Below are positions 31,886 to 43,182 of a stretch of DNA of 64,000 nt, in pieces. Positions within the stretch are counted from its first letter, which is position 1. Every line of letters begins with the position of its first letter. The stretch lies in the NCBI RefSeq assembly GCF_933775445.1, contig NC_065874.1:30884501-30948500 (forward strand), in the 5' to 3' direction. A model generated the notes under the pieces. The model saw only the letters and a program-made list of their open reading frames with translations. It did no database searches and was not told the DNA's origin. Made by a program: the position numbers and the translations under genes. This stretch comes from Argentina anserina. Its lineage: Eukaryota; Streptophyta; Magnoliopsida; Rosales; Rosaceae.

Positions 31886-33340
31886 CGTTTTTTTTTTACC
31901 TTCTCTTTTTTGCAAATGTACCTCTAGCCGGTTCAGCCAAGCTATTTAATAAATATGAAGCTTCAAACACTTGTGTAATTGTCGATCTTAAATCTGAGGT
32001 TTCATATCTGTATCCTTCTATAAACATTAGCCCACTAGGCCTAGTATTAGAATAGTGTGCACCTGGGCCCATCCCCAAAATAAAGTCTCGATGTCAATAT
32101 CCAGTCATCTGCTTGAAACGTTCAACGACCTAATAAATGGTTATTGTAGAGTCAAATCTAGGGAAAACCGTCGGTCACAAATTCATTCAACACGTCCATC
32201 TGTTTTATCTGATAACCATAATTAGGCGTAACTACCAGCTTTAATCCCTGTGTCCTCGAAGAATCCTAGTCGTTGGATCGTGGTGCCTCCTTCTATAAAA
32301 GGAGATTATCTTAAGGGTGAAACACAACAAGTATCCATGGTTTTAAATATGTTGTTTCCTTTCTGGATTTTGAAGCCTCTCAGATGTCCTAAATTTTTTC
32401 ATTCAGACTTTTTTGGACGTTTCCATAGATTGATTTAGGCATAAAAACCCATCCTCATGCGTGAGATAGGCGTAAAAACCTATCCTCATGCTAAACTTTC
32501 TTGGAATCCTTCGGCTGAAGGGCGGCCGGGAACACTCCAGCTAGTCTGGCTCGAGTGCAGGGTCCGTAGGAGGATTGAGAGTTCTTCCCAACCCTCCAAA
32601 AGCAGAGTGCAGCCGGCCGGATGCCAAGTTGGATCTCCACTACACCATTTGTCTGCCGAGTTTGAGTGCGGCGAAAGGGAGGTAGTAAGGTCAATCTGCC
32701 TGATGGTTGTCGTGTTTTATCTTAGCTAATAGCATCACGGAACGAAGAAAGGAAAAGAGAGGCCGAAACGTCTTCCCGGGAGATATCTTACCAGGGCTCG
32801 GCATGGGCCGATTCCCATTTTCTTTATTGTTTGAATGTACCTCCGGCCGGTTCAGCCGAGCCATAGTGATGAACAGTGTTGGTTCTTTCGTTTAATATTA
32901 TAAACATTGTTGTATGAATTTGGAGAATAAAAATTACCGGGGTAGTTCACCCCTTGGCAATTAACATGTGTTTAGTTCATTTAGCGAGTAATCATATAAT
33001 AAATTAGGATTGAACTAAGATGGAGAACATTATGGACATATTCAATTCACACACGTCTGGAAATTCTTCATTATTTGACCAAGTCTGTAGGAAAAATAGA
33101 GATAAACAAATATAATCCGGAGATAAACAAAATGGAGATTAATACGTAAAATTGAAAACAAACTGGAGTTGTAACACCAGGCGACTGCATGCCCTGGGGT
33201 CTACTTGGGGAAGTAACAGAGATGTTGAACGTTCCAAGGGTGCGCCAACTTACGTCTGGACGTGTCCCGGAGATAGAACGTGGCCGGCCCGGCCGCCTCA
33301 ATAATTTACATGGGTCCTTCCCACTTAGGGTTTAATCCAA
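31886..33340. other. Spacer between antisense ORF and integrase
   Basis: Two ~45-bp direct repeats stand out: 31899-31944 and 32817-32862 share AATGTACCTC..GCCGGTTCAGCC. A second small tandem pair is at about 32438-32488 (CGTAAAAACC.ATCCTCATGC twice). A TATA-like CTATAAAAGG lies at about 32293. The minus-strand 33071-33301 frame contains RRPGRPRSISGTRPD in the direction of pol, and may be the end of the integrase reading frame or chance. No domain is clear. Confidence 0.45.
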
Positions 33341-33344
33341 TAGG

Positions 33345-34316
33345 TCAGGGTCTGACCTCTTTCATCACCCAATCACCAACCGCTAGGGGCTGAGGGTGAA
33401 CTTTCTTGTTGTAGTGTCGGGCGATGCGTTGCTTGCCGTTAATATTCCGTATGTGGGCTTTCTCCCGACGCTCTTCAAGCAAGTCCATATTGAGCTGGAG
33501 GTCGGCAAAGTTTGTTTCCAGGTCGTAGCCATCGACTCGCTTGGAGGGGACTTCAATCTCTACTGGGATTACGGCCTTGGTGCCAAAAGCCAACATAAAG
33601 GGAGATTGGGTCGTGGCAGTCGTGGGGATTGTCCGGAGGGCCCATAGCACCTCCGGGAGTTTCTGAGCTCAGCGTCCTATGGTCTCATCGAGGCGTTTTT
33701 TCAGGTTTCGCTTGATGAGTTTGTTGACGGCTTCGACATGTCCGTTGGTATGGGGATGTGCCGGAAAAGCATACAAAATGGTGGTGTCATTCCTATGGGC
33801 AAACTCCCTGAACTTATTGTTGTCAAATTGAGTGTCATTATCCATGACAAAAGCCTCTGGAATATTAAGCCGGCAGTATACACAACGCCACAAGAAGCTT
33901 ATCACCCAGTCCGTGGTGATTTTAGCCATAGGTTTTACCTTTATCCATTTCATATGGTAGTTTACTGCCACAATGACATACATGAATTGTCCTGGGGCAA
34001 TCGGTAATTCCCCAATTAAATCGAGCCCCCATTATGGAAAAGGGATTGGAGATAGAATAACTGAAAGTGGGACACATGGGTGACTGATGAAGTTGGCGTA
34101 TTGGTGTCATTGTACACATGCCCCAACTATGACATTGGAATCCGTGTCCATTCTGGGCCAGTAATATTCGGTCTGGATGCCTTTAAAAGGCAGGTTTTTT
34201 GCCCCGATGTAGTCCCCACACACCTCACTATGTAATTCGTTCTTATCGACCCTGCTCTGGAGCCAAACACTTAAGCTGGGGAAAAGATTGGCCACGCCGG
34301 TAAAGCTTATTGTCAT
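33345..34316 (-). pseudogene. Gypsy integrase, broken
   Basis: Three minus-strand pieces make the integrase. 34316-34107 holds the region ahead of the zinc (H2C2) module (YIGAKNLPFKGIQTEYYWPRM). 33983-33669 is the catalytic core: YVIVAVNYHMKWIKVKPMA with an altered first acidic site (the usual D before Y/H is N in VNYHM), FVMDNDTQFDN with the second D, and NGHVEAVNKLIKRNLKK with the third acidic residue. 33650-33345 is the C-terminal segment (WALRTIPTTATTQSPFMLAF, then DWVMKEVRP). Stops and a frameshift separate the pieces, so it cannot be active. Confidence 0.88.
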
Positions 34317-34439
34317 GAACCATGTAGAGAGCAGCCTTATGCTTTAAGTGCTTCGCCTCGATCTCGTCGGCCGGCAGTTTTCCTGTTGTTGGGAATGTGA
34401 CAAAGGGATCCATCCAAGATGGCGGCAGAGCCTGTTCAA

Positions 34440-35262
34440 TGGCAAAAATCTCTTAATAGGACCGGGAGATACTTGGATGTTCTAGACTTTCAACATGGAC
34501 CCCGGGCATTATCATTCCAAGCTCAGAGGTAGCTAGTCGGGCGAGCGCAACGGCCTTTGCATTCTTTTCTCGGGTGATCTGTTTGATTTCAAAGTGATCT
34601 AACTTCCGGAGTAATGACCCAGCCAGATTCTGTATGAGATGAGCTGGTGTAGTTTGGATTGGTAGCTTCCATCAACCTGGTTAACCACCAGTTGGGAGTC
34701 ACTGAAAATCTGGACATTGGTGGCTTCGAACTCTCGATATAATTATATCCCGGCGATCAAGACCTCATACTCAGCTATATTATTAGAGATCTCGAACTTG
34801 AACCGGAGAGCATTTGGGTATTCATTCCCTTTTAGGTCGATGATGATCACATCTGCACCACGGTAGTTCTTGTTGGCCGAACCATCCACATATAGTTCCC
34901 ATACCGGTGCCAATGCAGCTGCCTAGTTGGTGGTTTTACTTGTTGCTCCTTCTGCTGGGATGAATTCGGCGATGAAATTGGCTGCGACCTGTCCTTTCAG
35001 CGCCGTTCGGGAATTGAATTGAATGTCAAATTCCTCAAATTCAATTGCCCACTTTACTAATCACCCGGAGGTCTTCGGCTTCTGGAGTACCTAGCGGAGT
35101 GGTTGGTCGCATGGACAATATGGGTCTGGAAGTATTGTCGAAGTTTTTCAGGCAGTGGTGATTAGTGTTACAATGAGTTTCTCAATCTCGGGGTACCTGG
35201 TGCTAGGGCCATTTAGACCTTTGCCACTATAATATACCGGGAGCTCCTTGCTGTCTTCCGGT
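34440..35262 (-). pseudogene. Gypsy RNase H and connection region, broken
   Basis: On the minus strand about 34900-34740 reads ELYVDGSANKNYRGADVIII then NIAEYEVLIAGI, and further on IFSDSQLVVNQVDGSYQ. These carry the acidic residues of a Gypsy RNase H (YVDGS, the E of AEYE, and the D of SDSQLV). In-frame stops occur near 34744 and after 34610. Between this and the RT, 35263-34950 holds the degraded RT connection. Confidence 0.8.
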
Positions 35263-35288
35263 CTAACTAGGGTGGAGCTTATCGCTGC

Positions 35289-36230
35289 CTAGGAAACTGC
35301 CGAGTATAAAATTAGAACTTCCCCAGAAATCGGAGTTGACAACGCCCGGACTAATCCTAGGTATTCTTTGATCCGGAGAAAAGATGTCTCGTACTCTGGG
35401 TCCCATGTGATATCCTTTTTGTGTTGGGTCCGGGGCAATTGAAAGAATTGGGCACACTTGTCTGTCATGTTAGAGATAAATCGGGCAAGGGCCACTACTC
35501 GGCCGGCGAGGCACTGGACCTCATTCCGGGTCGTTGAAGACTTCATTTCCATTTTCGCTTGTACCTTCTCGGGGTTGGCCTCAATGCTCCTCTCGCTTAT
35601 CATGAAGTCTAAAAACTTTCCTCCGGACATGCCCATTACACACTTGGCTGGATTCAACCTCATGTCATAATTGAGGAGAATGGAGAAGATCTTGTCAAGG
35701 TTGGCAATATGCCCTTCCGTTGTTCTGCTCTTGATGATCATGTCATCCACATAGACCTCCACAGTCTTGCCTATTTCTTTCTCAAACATCCGGGTGACCA
35801 CCCTCTGATAGGTCGCCCCATGTTCTTTAAGCTGAAAGGCATAACCTGATAGCAATATAGGCCATTGTCAGTCACAAAGGCATTTTCTCTTGGTGGTCCG
35901 GTACATCTCGATTTGGTTGTAGCTAGAGTAGGCGTCCAGGAAGCTTAACAACCCAAAACCAACCGTCATATCTATCAGCTGATCTAACCGATTGAGGGGG
36001 AAGTTGTCGATTGGGCAGACCTGATTCAAGTTGGTGTAATCTACACACATCTGCCATGAGTCATTTGGCTTCTTTACCATTACCACGTTAGAAACACACC
36101 TTCTGTAGTTAACCTCTCAGATGAATTCGATGTCCTGGAGTCGCTTGACCTCAGCCTGAATTGCCTGATACTGTTCTTGATCGAAGGCTCGGCGCTTCTG
36201 GCGCACTAGCCTTGACCCTTCTAAGATGTT
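35289..36230 (-). pseudogene. Gypsy reverse transcriptase, broken
   Basis: On the minus strand 36230-35868 gives RLVRQKRRAFDQEQYQAIQA, EVKRLQDIEFIREV, VVMVKKPNDSWQMCVDYTNL and NQVCPIDNFPLNRLDQLIDM. These are the fingers and palm of a Gypsy RT, including SFLDAYSSYNQIEM with the first catalytic D. After a frame break near 35860 the piece 35855-35289 continues with AFQLKEHGATYQRVV, the catalytic VYVDDMIIKS, and the thumb (FLDFMISERSIEANPEKVQA). The catalytic triad is legible, but the frame is broken. Confidence 0.92.
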
Positions 36231-36699
36231 CAGCTCTTGGGAAATGAGTTAGTAGAGATTTCGGGCATGTTCGCATATGATCAGGCAAAGACATATTGAT
36301 GTTCCCGGAGGTATGTCACCAGCTAGTTCCAGAGATTTAGTCATAAACTCATCCCTATCTGAATCCTTCGGTCCGGATGTGCATATGATAAACTTATCCA
36401 CTCTGTATCTTCGATTGTTGTCGGATGTGCCTTCGGGGGGTGCTTAGCGACCTTCTTCTTCTGTACCTTAAAGGGCTCTCGCTCCACTGTGATCTCGTCC
36501 CCCATATCATCGATGGCCTCCGCTGGAGCTACTGATAACATCTCAAGCGGTCCCTGTTCGGCTGAGATGAGATCGAGATGGTTCTTGAGTGTATCGACCT
36601 CATCTCTTATGATTGTTAAAATCCCACCCGGGTTGGCACATTCAGCATAGGCATGTGTCCGGCGATTATGCATTGGATTCCCCAAAGCACATCTTGGCC

Positions 36700-36960
36700 C
36701 AAGATAATGTTATAGGAGGATGGGCAGTCTACAATTAGAAACCGGGTGGTGATCGTGGCCTATTTCGACCCCAAACCAAGCGATAAGGTCATACGATCAG
36801 AGTCAAGGGGCTGCACAACCTCTCCGGAGAAACTAACCAATGGGTCATGGTTACTGTAAAGCTTTGCCCGATCTCATTTTAGCTGGCGAAAACATTTGGC
36901 AAACATTACGCTAACTTTTTCTCCAGTGTCCACCAATACCCTTATGCACGAATAGTGGTC
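36700..36960 (-). pseudogene. Gypsy aspartic protease, broken
   Basis: The minus strand from about 36960 reads DHYSCIRVLVDTGEKVSVMF; the DTG is encoded at 36930-36922. Downstream on the same strand are MTLSLGLGSK and LIVDCPSSYNIILGQDVLWG. The order (VDTG...F.IVD...YN.ILG) is that of retroviral-like proteases in Tat-type elements. An in-frame stop follows after RQLK near 36880, and another before ATITT. Confidence 0.82.
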
Positions 36961-37019
36961 TACATGTGTAGTTATCAGCAATCGGTCAGTCTGGGAGGCC
37001 CAGATGGTTGTCTCCCCGC

Positions 37020-38818
37020 TAGACAATTGAATTGTGTCCCAGTGGCCGGTATGGCTTTAACACCCAGGCTGAGCTCGAAAAGCAACAAGGTCTGTTGTCT
37101 TTTTACCGACTTATGGGGTGGCGGTCGTATCGCTCCGCCGCGCAGGGTTGGTATTTCCCTATGGATTTTTATGGCGTTGACATTCGTTGTCATGGTCTTG
37201 TATCGGTCTAACTTTCCAGCATGGACTAGTTCCTCGATGACAGAAGATTTTTGTGACGCTCGTATATGTCGACGTATGACATGGCACGGCTCGTGAAGAC
37301 CTTGTTCTTGGGGCCCCCTGTTGTCTATACCCCGCTGGGGGATTGCGAACCTGAGCGGGGTACGGGTCGGTCTGACTTCGTCTTCCCTGGCGGTCTCGGC
37401 GTCTGTCGCCTCTACTCCCATCTCGGGCATCTTTCTTGTTAGACCCCTGGGGTAGGTCTAACTTGTCCCACGCAGACCGGCGACCGTCCTGGGCATTGGG
37501 CTACGTGGATGAGCCTGCTCCATTAGGGTTCCCATGAGTGCAGTACTCGGCCTCCGCCCACTGCGTCGCTGTCTCTATTAACTCTTCTATTTTTTTGGGA
37601 AGATTCTCATTGATCTTGTGGAGAAAATCTCTCAACCTAAAAGCTTGCCGGAACGCCGGCACAGCAAAAACGTAATCCAGATCATGGCACCACGTTGTGG
37701 TGGTCTGCCATCGAGATACAAAGTTCTAGAGTTTCTTGACGTTCCTTTGCTTTATCTGGAATATGGAGCTGGTGTCATGGTGGGAATCGGCCTACAAGAT
37801 GAAACAATTAAGGAATTTGCCCGTAAGCTCACCGAAGCTATCCACTAAGTTTGAGAGGAGACTAAGGAACCAACCCAGTGCCTCATCAGTGTAACGTTTC
37901 TTAGAAGGCATGACATGACTAGGCGTCTGTATACTACGTGCTAGCCAAGGCTAATTAGAAGTTTTTCAAATGGGTGTACGGGTCAGAGTGCCCATTGTAA
38001 TTAGTGACCTTGAGCGGTTTATCCCCCCGACGAGCATCGCTCTGCTTGCACCAGCTGAGTGAACGGGCTGACCCGGCCCCCATGTCCTCCATGCAACGGG
38101 CGAGGCTTGCCTTTGGTCTCAATCCCATTGACCTTGGTGGTCAGCCGCTCCAAAATATCATTCATGCGTAGCACGAGCTGAGTCTGGAGATCTTGCGTGG
38201 GTGGGCCCACCGGGACCCCTCGGTCGTCCTGATCCATCTCATAGTTCTCCACACCCAGGCCTACATACTGTGGTGCCGGGGTGACCCATCCAATAAAGCA
38301 TTGATCAAAGATTGTGTGATCTGCACCATTTTGTGTGTTGATCCTAGACGTTGTGAGGCCACTGGCATTTCTGTCGCGAACAACGCCCGCGTATCTAGGG
38401 TATGGAACCGATGTCGTGTTGTTTCCAGGGCCGTATCCTCATTTATGCGGCCTTGAAAAGCGGTTTGGAGGAGCTGTTACTCTTTCTCGAGCACAGCCGA
38501 ACGTGCTAAGGTGGCACACGTGGCCTGTCGTTCCAACTCCATCTCGACATGCGGCTTCTTGTAGTCTTGGAGAGCCAACTCCAACACGGCCTAGGGGTCT
38601 GTGAAGTGAACTTGGGACGACCCACCGACCGTGGTTTGTGAATTAGGGAATGGCTCCCCGGCCCTGAAATGTGGATCGGGGAACAGTCTTAGAAAAAGCG
38701 CAGTGTCCACTTTCGGGGAGGGGACCGGCGGGGCAATTGTGGATGCTCGTGTTCGTTCAGAGTCACCATTGTGTATCTGGAAGAGTCTCGCTGACGAGGA
38801 CCCTCTTTCTAGCGCCAA
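37020..38818 (-). pseudogene. Gypsy gag region, broken
   Basis: Four minus-strand pieces suggest gag. 38818-38591 starts right behind the primer-binding site with a Ser/Pro-rich leader. 38252-38019 has DLQTQLVLRMNDILERL. 37930-37440 has the gag core, with GWFLSLLSNLVDSFGELTGK, TSSIFQIKQRNVKKL and FRQAFRLRDFLHKINENLPK. 37430-36975 is a basic, Arg-rich segment linking to the protease. No zinc knuckle could be read. The frames are interrupted by stops, for example near 37800 and 37520. Confidence 0.72.
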
Positions 38819-38820
38819 AA

Positions 38821-39283
38821 TGTTATGGGAGTTAAATCTGAGGGACCTAACCTCGTAGATTTGTATTCCGATGTGTCAGCTCAGTGAGACCTGCACACAA
38901 CACAAGTCAAAGTCAAATGGTCAACCGTGTGCCAGTCTTTGACCCTCTGTAGCTTAAGTTAGAGTTCGGTACATAATAAGTTCAAGAATTAATGACTTAG
39001 GAATACGTTACCTCTTTTAAGTGGTGTTGGCAGCCTATTTATAGGTGCATTGGGAAATGTGTCTGACTCTCCCATCAATGTGGGAATGTGCGCTAGCTCA
39101 TAGCGTTTGTCATTTAGGCGAGCCACCGTGAGTGGCATTAATGGTGATACTCGTGCGTGCAGTGAGGCTACCAAACCTGGTTGCCCACCAGTTGGGCTCG
39201 CTAGGGTTCCGACCACCGGTTCGGCGACCGAAATATGAGGAGATTAAGTCGGAGTTCATCACATTCAAGGGGTGGTGTTAACA
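38821..39283 (-). repeat. 5' LTR of the nested Gypsy element
   Basis: A 463-bp LTR with TGTTATGGG at its left end and GTGTTAACA at its right (TG...CA in element sense). The minus-strand TATA box is at 39043-39036 (TATAAATA). Directly inside, on the minus strand, TTTTGGCGCTAGAAAGAGG is the primer-binding site. The TGGCGC start is common among Gypsy elements, but the tRNA used is not resolved. Confidence 0.92.
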
Positions 39284-39740
39284 CCAACTTTGGTGGTTTA
39301 TATCATAGACGACTGAAATTTAACAATAGCTCTCCACCACTACCAGATCATGAAACTGAATGAAACAGCCGAGTTTTCATTTACTTCCTGCTTAACTGCC
39401 TTAATGAAATGTGAGTTGCACAAACACCTCTGTACAGTTTGTTAAGCCTTTTGTGTGTGTGAAGGGACAGTTTGTTAAGCTTTAGAATGACAGCGCGAGA
39501 ATTTTTCAACAAAGCCCATTAAGACTTCGTTGGGCTTTGCTCATTAAAGTTTGGGCTTTTCCGGGAGTCCATCACCCGCCTCCACTTGGTCTCTCTTCTC
39601 CTTTTTCTTCTCTATTTCATCCCTCCCTCCATATTTTTCTTCACTTCTTCGAATTGGTGCCCGTGAGCTCAGAACTCTATCTCTTTCTGTAATAGAGAGA
39701 TTGGTTTAATCATTGAATCAGCTATTAAGGAAATCAAGCA
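39284..39740 (+). promoter_or_regulatory. Promoter and 5' leader of the ssSPT gene
   Basis: Between the Gypsy LTR and the ssSPT start lie several site II-like motifs of housekeeping plant promoters (AAGCCCATTA at 39513, TTGGGCTTTG at 39530, TTTGGGCTTT at 39550). A pyrimidine-rich leader (CTCTCTTCTCCTTTTTCTTC at about 39591) follows. No clear TATA box is present, which suits a constitutively used gene. A 5' leader exon seems to end at 39751, with donor GTATGT at 39752. Confidence 0.5.
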
Positions 39741-40384
39741 CTACACCATGAGTATGTTTCTAATTTTCTTTAGATTTGAATTGGATTCATTTTCGTCATG
39801 TTGACTCTGCTTTAGATCTGTTGAATCAAATTGTAGTCCTGTTTCACAACTATTGTACAAAGCATGAACCTCTTGGCACATTAATCTCAGAAAAATAAGT
39901 AAAGCATGAATTTTTGAAAGATGAAAAGAGAACTGTACTGTAATGAACAGATCCAGGGGTGTACTGTATTGTGGTTTGAGGTGGCAATATGAATTTGGGT
40001 GTGCTTTGATTTTTCCTCATTTTCAGCAATGCATGTTTTTTCAGATTACAACAAAGCCAAAAAAACCTTGGCATCAGCAGAATTGTCAAATTCGTAATCA
40101 CACAAAAGAAGTTTCATTTTATTTGAGCTTAGAACAAATCCAGGGGAACCAACTTATCATTAAAAATAGATGATATAATTGTGTAAGCTTAGTAATATAA
40201 CAGCTAAGCTCTTGGCTGCAATCTTGTTATTCCCAGTTTCCACTTTCTTTGATTTTTGGGGTTGACTGTTGGAAATTTATAATTTGTTTTGTGTTCATGG
40301 GTGTATGCTCATTGGTGTATGGATTATTCTGGGAAATGGTAGTTGTACCAATGATTTTAGTTTCTATTTGTAGGTCCTGGAGCT

Positions 40385-41453
40385 ATGAATTGTGTCCAAC
40401 GTAAGATCTATCTTTACAACGTCACGTTTGGGCTCTATATGTTGGATTGGTGGGAGCGTTATCTCTTCAGTATCCTATTTATACATTTCTTTTCCTCCCA
40501 TTTGCTTTACTAGGTCTTTTGTAGTTATGAAAGCAGATAGATAATTACATTCTTAATTTGATTTAAAGACGAGTTCTTAATTTCATCTGGGCTGTTGTTA
40601 TAGTATATTAGTATTTGCATATGTGATTTCCTTAATCTTGACAGATACATTGGTCCTGGTGCTGATGTGGTTCATATTTTACAATAGCTCGCGGTATTTA
40701 ACAGAATTTTGTAAAAGGTACCATTCATACCTTTTTGTCTTTTGTATATTACAAGGTGGTATCGTAGTCATTTAATTATACCTGAACATAGTGATGTATA
40801 CTTCTGCAGTACTTATGACTTGGATTTGATTGTACCGCTGACTAATGATATATGATGATATTTAGTTTCGATGCAGTGTAGGCATATTACAACTTACAAT
40901 TATTGTTCCATCTCTTTTCCTTTGTAAAATTTTGTTGGTTGTGGGGGACTTTCGGTTCTTGACTAGTTTTGATGTTTAGATGTTGTTGTACCACCTTTAT
41001 AAACTGAAGTTCAGCCACTTGATCCAGCTTTATTAAGTTCTCAACACCTGAAAATACTGAAGAGGGGTTATACCACTTCCCATCAGTCCATCGCACAATA
41101 TGAATGATTCTTACAGCCTTCACTTCATAGAAAATGTGTCACTTACTAACTGAAAGGAATGGCCTAAATATCAGTGGTGCCTTTAAGTCAGTAGAGTATT
41201 TCAAGCTTTTGTCTAGAGCATTAACTATAGGTTGTTGGTTGCATGTAAGGCTGGATAAAAGAGATCCTTTTAGATTTGGATAATTCTCTTGCTGTGTTTG
41301 GCCAGTTTTCTGTACAATTAATCAGTTGAAGAAAGCACGAACATGTAGTTTGATGCATTTTAAGTCTTTTCAGTTGGTTATGGACCTTTCATGGTTGCAC
41401 TTGAACTGTAGCTATAACTGTTTTTCTATTATAATTTCAGGCATCTGTGGTGA
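40385..41453 (+). CDS. ssSPT: Serine palmitoyltransferase small subunit (ssSPT)
   Basis: Three short exons, 40385-40469, 40645-40717 and 41441-41453, join in frame into a 56-residue protein, the same length as the Arabidopsis ssSPT proteins. The sequence begins MNCVQRKIYLYNVTFGLYML and goes on DWWERYLFNTLVLVLMWFIF, ending in CKRHLW. Residues near 28-45 form one membrane segment. The small subunit binds the LCB1/LCB2 heterodimer in the endoplasmic reticulum and strongly stimulates the first step of sphingolipid synthesis, condensation of serine with palmitoyl-CoA. Splice sites are A|GTATCC, GACAG|AT, AG|GTACC and TTTCAG|G. An upstream leader exon ends ATGA at 39748-39751 and splices to 40374, giving an in-frame longer start (MSPGAM) of five extra residues; family comparison favours the inner ATG. 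Confidence 0.95.
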
Positions 41454-41459
41454 TACCTT

Positions 41460-42330
41460 AGAAAGCGTAAACCTGGAAGGTTCAATTTGTGAAACGATGA
41501 TTTAATGCAACCACAGCTTGTACTACTTTTAAAAATGTTGACTTTGAGTCGGAGCAACTGTGCTTGTACTGCCTATTTCTACACCATTTTCTTATGTGGC
41601 TTATATGTTCAGCAGATTTTACTACTCCTGCTTGATCTATACTCCTGATTGAATTATCTGAACAAAGATTATGGTTATGACCACAGCTCTTTGGCTTGTC
41701 ATTCCTTCCTGAGTGCTTTATTGCTCTCCCTCTATGTAATTTTTCTTACTATAAAGAAACTTGGCCACCTTTCTTCATTTCAAAAATTCTCTCTTCTAAT
41801 TATTCACCTTGGTCTGAACCCCGATGCCACCAATTGAGCAGGCATAAAACCGCTAGCTGCCGCCAAGAAACTTAGGTGAAACCTAGTTTTCGCCTTATTA
41901 GAATGCTCCGTAAAACTCGGAACTCCCTCATCTCTTGAAAGAAAACCATCTTAACTCCTCGTGCTATATGTTGTATTGTTCTATCGTGAGAATCAACACT
42001 TCGAAAGAATATTTTCCATTGAATCATGAAAAAACACAAAAACATAGACAGAATTTCATGCGTTGATCACCAAAAAAAAAATCCAAGAGATTGAGTTCTC
42101 CAAAACCAACATATAGGTGCATTTCAGGTGCGATGCAACTATGCAAGACCAGTGTTTTTACTTTTTAGCTAGTCATGGTTTCGGATACCATTTTTAGTCG
42201 GCCCAAATATGAACTAACCCAGTGAGAGGCCCGTTAACAATCAGCGGGCAAAAAAAAAATAGTTTTCACTTTCCCGAACTCGGTAAATTCCATTTAATTA
42301 CCCAAAGAAACCTCTTTAAAAGTTAAAACC
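41460..42330. other. Between ssSPT and F-box genes
   Basis: The first 200-350 bases are the probable ssSPT 3' UTR. The rest has no recognised feature. The 62-codon frame at 41649 is not supported. Confidence 0.5.
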
Positions 42331-42339
42331 CTTTGATTT

Positions 42340-43104
42340 CTGTGGTGGGTTTTTCAGTTCTTTCTGGGTTTCCAAACCTTTCGTCTTCTCCAAAGATCAT
42401 CTTCTTCATCATTCGCTTTTTCTGGGTAAGTTCTCTCTTCCTGTAAAGACTTCGCATTGATTTTAGTCAACTGGGTTTGCTTTATTCCATTGAATTTTTC
42501 TCTTCTTCATTGTATTGTTCTGTGTTGGCTTTCACTGAAAGTTTCATTCTTGAGTTCTTGGGCAAAATAAGTATCCCAGATGATTGAATCTCCAAGAAAC
42601 TGAAGCGTGAGAAATTACCATCATAGAATAATGGCAAACTGTATGAATCTGTTGAACAACACATTGAAATCTTTAAAAATCTGGGAATTATATGAACTTA
42701 ATTGAAATCAATCTTTATCAATCACACACTCATCTCTCTTTCTTTATCTCTACTTGTTTATCTCTCTTTTTGTTTTTGATTACAGAATTACTTACTTCCC
42801 TGTACCTATTAATGAATTAGCTTGAGAATTAAAAGCCATCTCTATCAACCTGTTTATTAACCTATTCTAGTAGTCGACACCACAGACATGTACCTGTCCC
42901 TCTTCTAGTTGAAATGTAGAATCCTCCCAACCTGGAGATGCAATGCATCCATGTATATACATGAGATTTTATTGAATGTACTCGCATGATGAAAATGAGA
43001 TTCCAAAAGGAGGGCTGTAGTTTCATGTTCATTGTGAAATATGCAATCGTAGTGCACTTGTTAATTGTTAGTGTATTACTGTATTTGGTTTGTTAATCTT
43101 GTAG
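42340..43104 (+). other. 5' leader exon and first intron of the F-box gene
   Basis: A short leader exon seems to end near 42425 (TTCTGG|GTAAGTTC), and the acceptor CTTGTAG at 43104 opens the exon with the start codon. The intron is about 680 bases. An intron in the 5' UTR is frequent in plant F-box genes. This is inferred from splice-site form only. Confidence 0.5.
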
Positions 43105-43182
43105 GTCCTTCGGTGCATAATATTGGCTTTTACAAGTTCTCAAATAGTACAATATAAAAAGCACAAGTTAGGTGGAGGAGAG

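Larger units (their letters stand above)
22877..39283 (-). mobile_element. Tat-like Ty3/Gypsy retrotransposon hosting two younger elements
   Basis: A 16.4-kb element lies on the minus strand between two LTRs. Reading 5' to 3' on that strand: 5' LTR (39283-38821), primer-binding site starting TGGCGCTAGAAAG next to the LTR, gag (about 38800-37020), aspartic protease (VLVDTGEKVSVMF, about 36945-36910), reverse transcriptase (about 36230-35290), RNase H (about 34900-34600), integrase (34316-33345), a spacer, a large antisense ORF region on the + strand (about 24000-31880), and the 3' LTR. The pol order PR-RT-RH-IN is that of Gypsy. Antisense ORFs between integrase and the 3' LTR are a known feature of the Tat lineage (for example Grande and Retand), so I infer that lineage. 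Many stops and frameshifts show that it is dead. Subtracting the CACTA and Cassandra insertions leaves about 11.7 kb of its own sequence. Confidence 0.9.
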
